NCBI GenBank assembly: GCA_031264395.1
Contig: JAISEB010000242.1
Span: 1 to 6,867 of the forward strand
Direction of reading: 5' to 3'
DNA length: 6,867 bases
From: Treponema sp.
Lineage (GTDB): Bacteria > Spirochaetota > Spirochaetia > Treponematales > Breznakiellaceae
Part shown: positions 6,341 to 6,867 of the stretch, one piece after another
Layout of the letters: every line of letters starts with the position of its first letter
How positions within the stretch are numbered: the first letter of the stretch is position 1
Notes under the pieces: model-generated
The model's input: the letters and a program-made list of their open reading frames with translations, nothing else
What the model was told of the DNA's origin: nothing
The model's database searches: none
Program-made: the position numbers and the translations under genes

Positions 6341-6640
6341 GTAAGCGCAAAAACGCCGCCTACAGGAACCTGTTTTACACTTCGTTGCCAGTAGACGGCT
6401 CGGGGTTCCGTTCGCCTAGGTCGGTTGTGCCTCCCACGGTTCACTCCACCCACATTTTGTCCACCCTGTAAATGTTACGCATTTGCTTATTCAGGCCGCC
6501 AAAACATCGTAAACAGCCAGAACGATATGCGTGTTATTTCTGGCCAATTTTGCCACCCCGCCGCCATTCAAGGCAGTTCGTTTCTTCCAGACAGATGTCA
6601 TCAGGCAGTCGGCAAGACCGGCTGAAGCCGTGCGATTCTG
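6341..6640. other. Non-coding region rich in inverted repeats; possible structured RNA or element remnant
   Basis: About 300 bases hold no convincing gene: open frames are short, overlap one another and lack ribosome-binding sites. Composition returns to mixed GC right after the AT-rich gene. Inverted repeats are dense: GCCGCCTAC/GTAGACGGC (6355-6363 with 6391-6399), where the sole mismatch becomes a G-U pair if read as minus-strand RNA; GGAACC/GGTTCC (6365-6370 with 6404-6409); GTAAATG/CATTTGC (6468-6474 with 6480-6486), bracketed by CCTG (6465-6468, sharing one base with that arm) and CAGG (6492-6495); GCCAGAA/TTCTGGC (6516-6522 with 6538-6544); and CGGC-TGAA-GCCG (6619-6630) within GCAG/CTGC (6605-6608 with 6638-6641). 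No known RNA family was recognised. Confidence 0.45.
6524..6550. repeat. Right copy of imperfect direct repeat flanking the AT-rich islet
   Basis: GATATGCG (6524-6531), four bases, then ATTTCTGGCCAATTT (6536-6550), matching 4576-4600 in the same orientation. It overlaps the GCCAGAA/TTCTGGC hairpin, so the similarity might come from a family of intergenic repeats rather than a target-site duplication. Confidence 0.4.
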
Positions 6641-6641
6641 C

Positions 6642-6672
6642 GCGGGGGGAAGGGGATTTCCCTTCCCCCCGC
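6642..6672 (-). terminator. Strong GC-rich hairpin downstream of metY
   Basis: GCGGGGGGAAGGG (6642-6654) and its exact complement (6660-6672) form a 13-bp stem with a GATTT loop, starting 8 bases past the metY stop on the minus strand. Its stability and position fit transcript-end formation or 3' protection. No T-run follows on either strand, so it is not a textbook intrinsic terminator. Confidence 0.6.
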
Positions 6673-6680
6673 TGACAGGG

Positions 6681-6867
6681 CTACTTTACCGCCTCAAAGC
6701 CGTGTTTGAGATCGCCTATGATGTCGTCGATGTGCTCGGTGCCGATGGAAAGCCGCACGGTGTTGGGTTTGATTCCCTGTTCCAGAAGCTCGCTTTCGCT
6801 TAACTGGGAATGGGTGGTGGAAGCCGGGTGTATTACGAGGGACTTCACGTCCGCCACGTTGGCAAGG
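6681..6867 (-). CDS. metY: O-acetylhomoserine sulfhydrylase, C-terminal fragment (start outside the window)
   Basis: The last 61 residues and TAG stop (6681-6683) of a PLP-dependent Cys/Met-metabolism enzyme are visible; the gene runs out of the right edge. Seen: LANVADVKSLVIHPASTTHS at the window edge, then QLS, and the C-terminal NTVRLSIGTEHIDDIIGDL. The conserved SLVIHPASTTHSQLS and the VRLSIGTEH block, whose Arg contacts the substrate carboxylate in this family, are typical of O-acetylhomoserine sulfhydrylases, which make homocysteine from O-acetyl-L-homoserine and sulfide in the cytoplasm. The catalytic PLP lysine lies outside the window, so MetY is preferred over cystathionine gamma-synthase-like relatives by the tail sequence only. 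A strong hairpin follows the stop at once. Confidence 0.85.
   Translation of the reverse strand, partial: LANVADVKSLVIHPASTTHSQLSESELLEQGIKPNTVRLSIGTEHIDDIIGDLKHGFEAVK

Noticed and set aside
6341..6500. Integron attC site (cassette-type islet)
   Set aside because: A single promoter-bearing gene followed by inverted repeats suggested it, but I could not find paired RYYYAAC/GTTRRRY core sites around a stem. A covariance search would settle it.
6341..6640. tRNA, tmRNA or other standard RNA gene
   Set aside because: No cloverleaf, no proper T-loop and no CCA-adjacent acceptor pairing could be drawn; the GGGGTTCC at 6402-6409 only superficially recalls a T-arm.
6425..6803. Overlapping plus-strand open frames of 66-90 codons in the tail region
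   Set aside because: They overlap each other in different frames, lack Shine-Dalgarno sequences, have no domain-like composition, and the longest runs into the antisense of metY.

Overview
The window looks like chromosomal DNA of a spirochaete close to Treponema, possibly a gut (termite-type) species. This rests on recalled resemblance, not a search: a Big2-type Ig-like domain joined to a DUF1566/Lcl_C domain, and moderately GC-rich sugar genes broken by a strongly AT-rich insert. Confidence in the genus is modest; the gene families are much surer.

Layout. (1) 1-756, plus strand: 3' part of a secreted or surface protein, Ig-like domain then Lcl_C (C-type-lectin-like) domain. Its last ~120 bases resemble the variable region of a diversity-generating retroelement (DGR) target. 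(2) 757-959: spacer between convergent genes, with a perfect 13-bp hairpin and a triple GTCCGTG repeat. (3) 4462-960, minus strand: an apparent three-gene operon, sugar-phosphate-type nucleotidyltransferase, then araB (ribulokinase), then araD (L-ribulose-5-phosphate 4-epimerase). Gaps are 40 and 76 bases and each gene has its own Shine-Dalgarno. araA and any sugar transporter are not in view. (4) 4463-4692: divergent control region with a near-consensus plus-strand promoter, an operator-like palindrome and a weak minus-strand promoter candidate. (5) 4693-6330, plus strand: an AT-rich, lone DUF262-DUF1524 gene of the GmrS/GmrD (type IV restriction) superfamily, very likely a transferred defence gene. 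(6) 6331-6680: non-coding, full of inverted repeats, with a GC-rich hairpin at its end. (7) 6681-6867, minus strand: C-terminus of an O-acetylhomoserine sulfhydrylase (MetY).

How the genes work together: AraB and AraD are consecutive steps of L-arabinose/L-ribulose breakdown (L-ribulose to L-ribulose 5-phosphate to D-xylulose 5-phosphate). The co-directional nucleotidyltransferase may link the pentose pathway to nucleotide-sugar or envelope synthesis, but its substrate cannot be read from sequence. The nuclease gene stands apart: opposite orientation, own promoter, different base composition, and imperfect direct repeats on both sides (4576-4600 and 6524-6550).

The two points most worth following are the possible DGR variable region at 634-753 and the AT-rich nuclease islet with its flanking repeats and structured non-coding tail.
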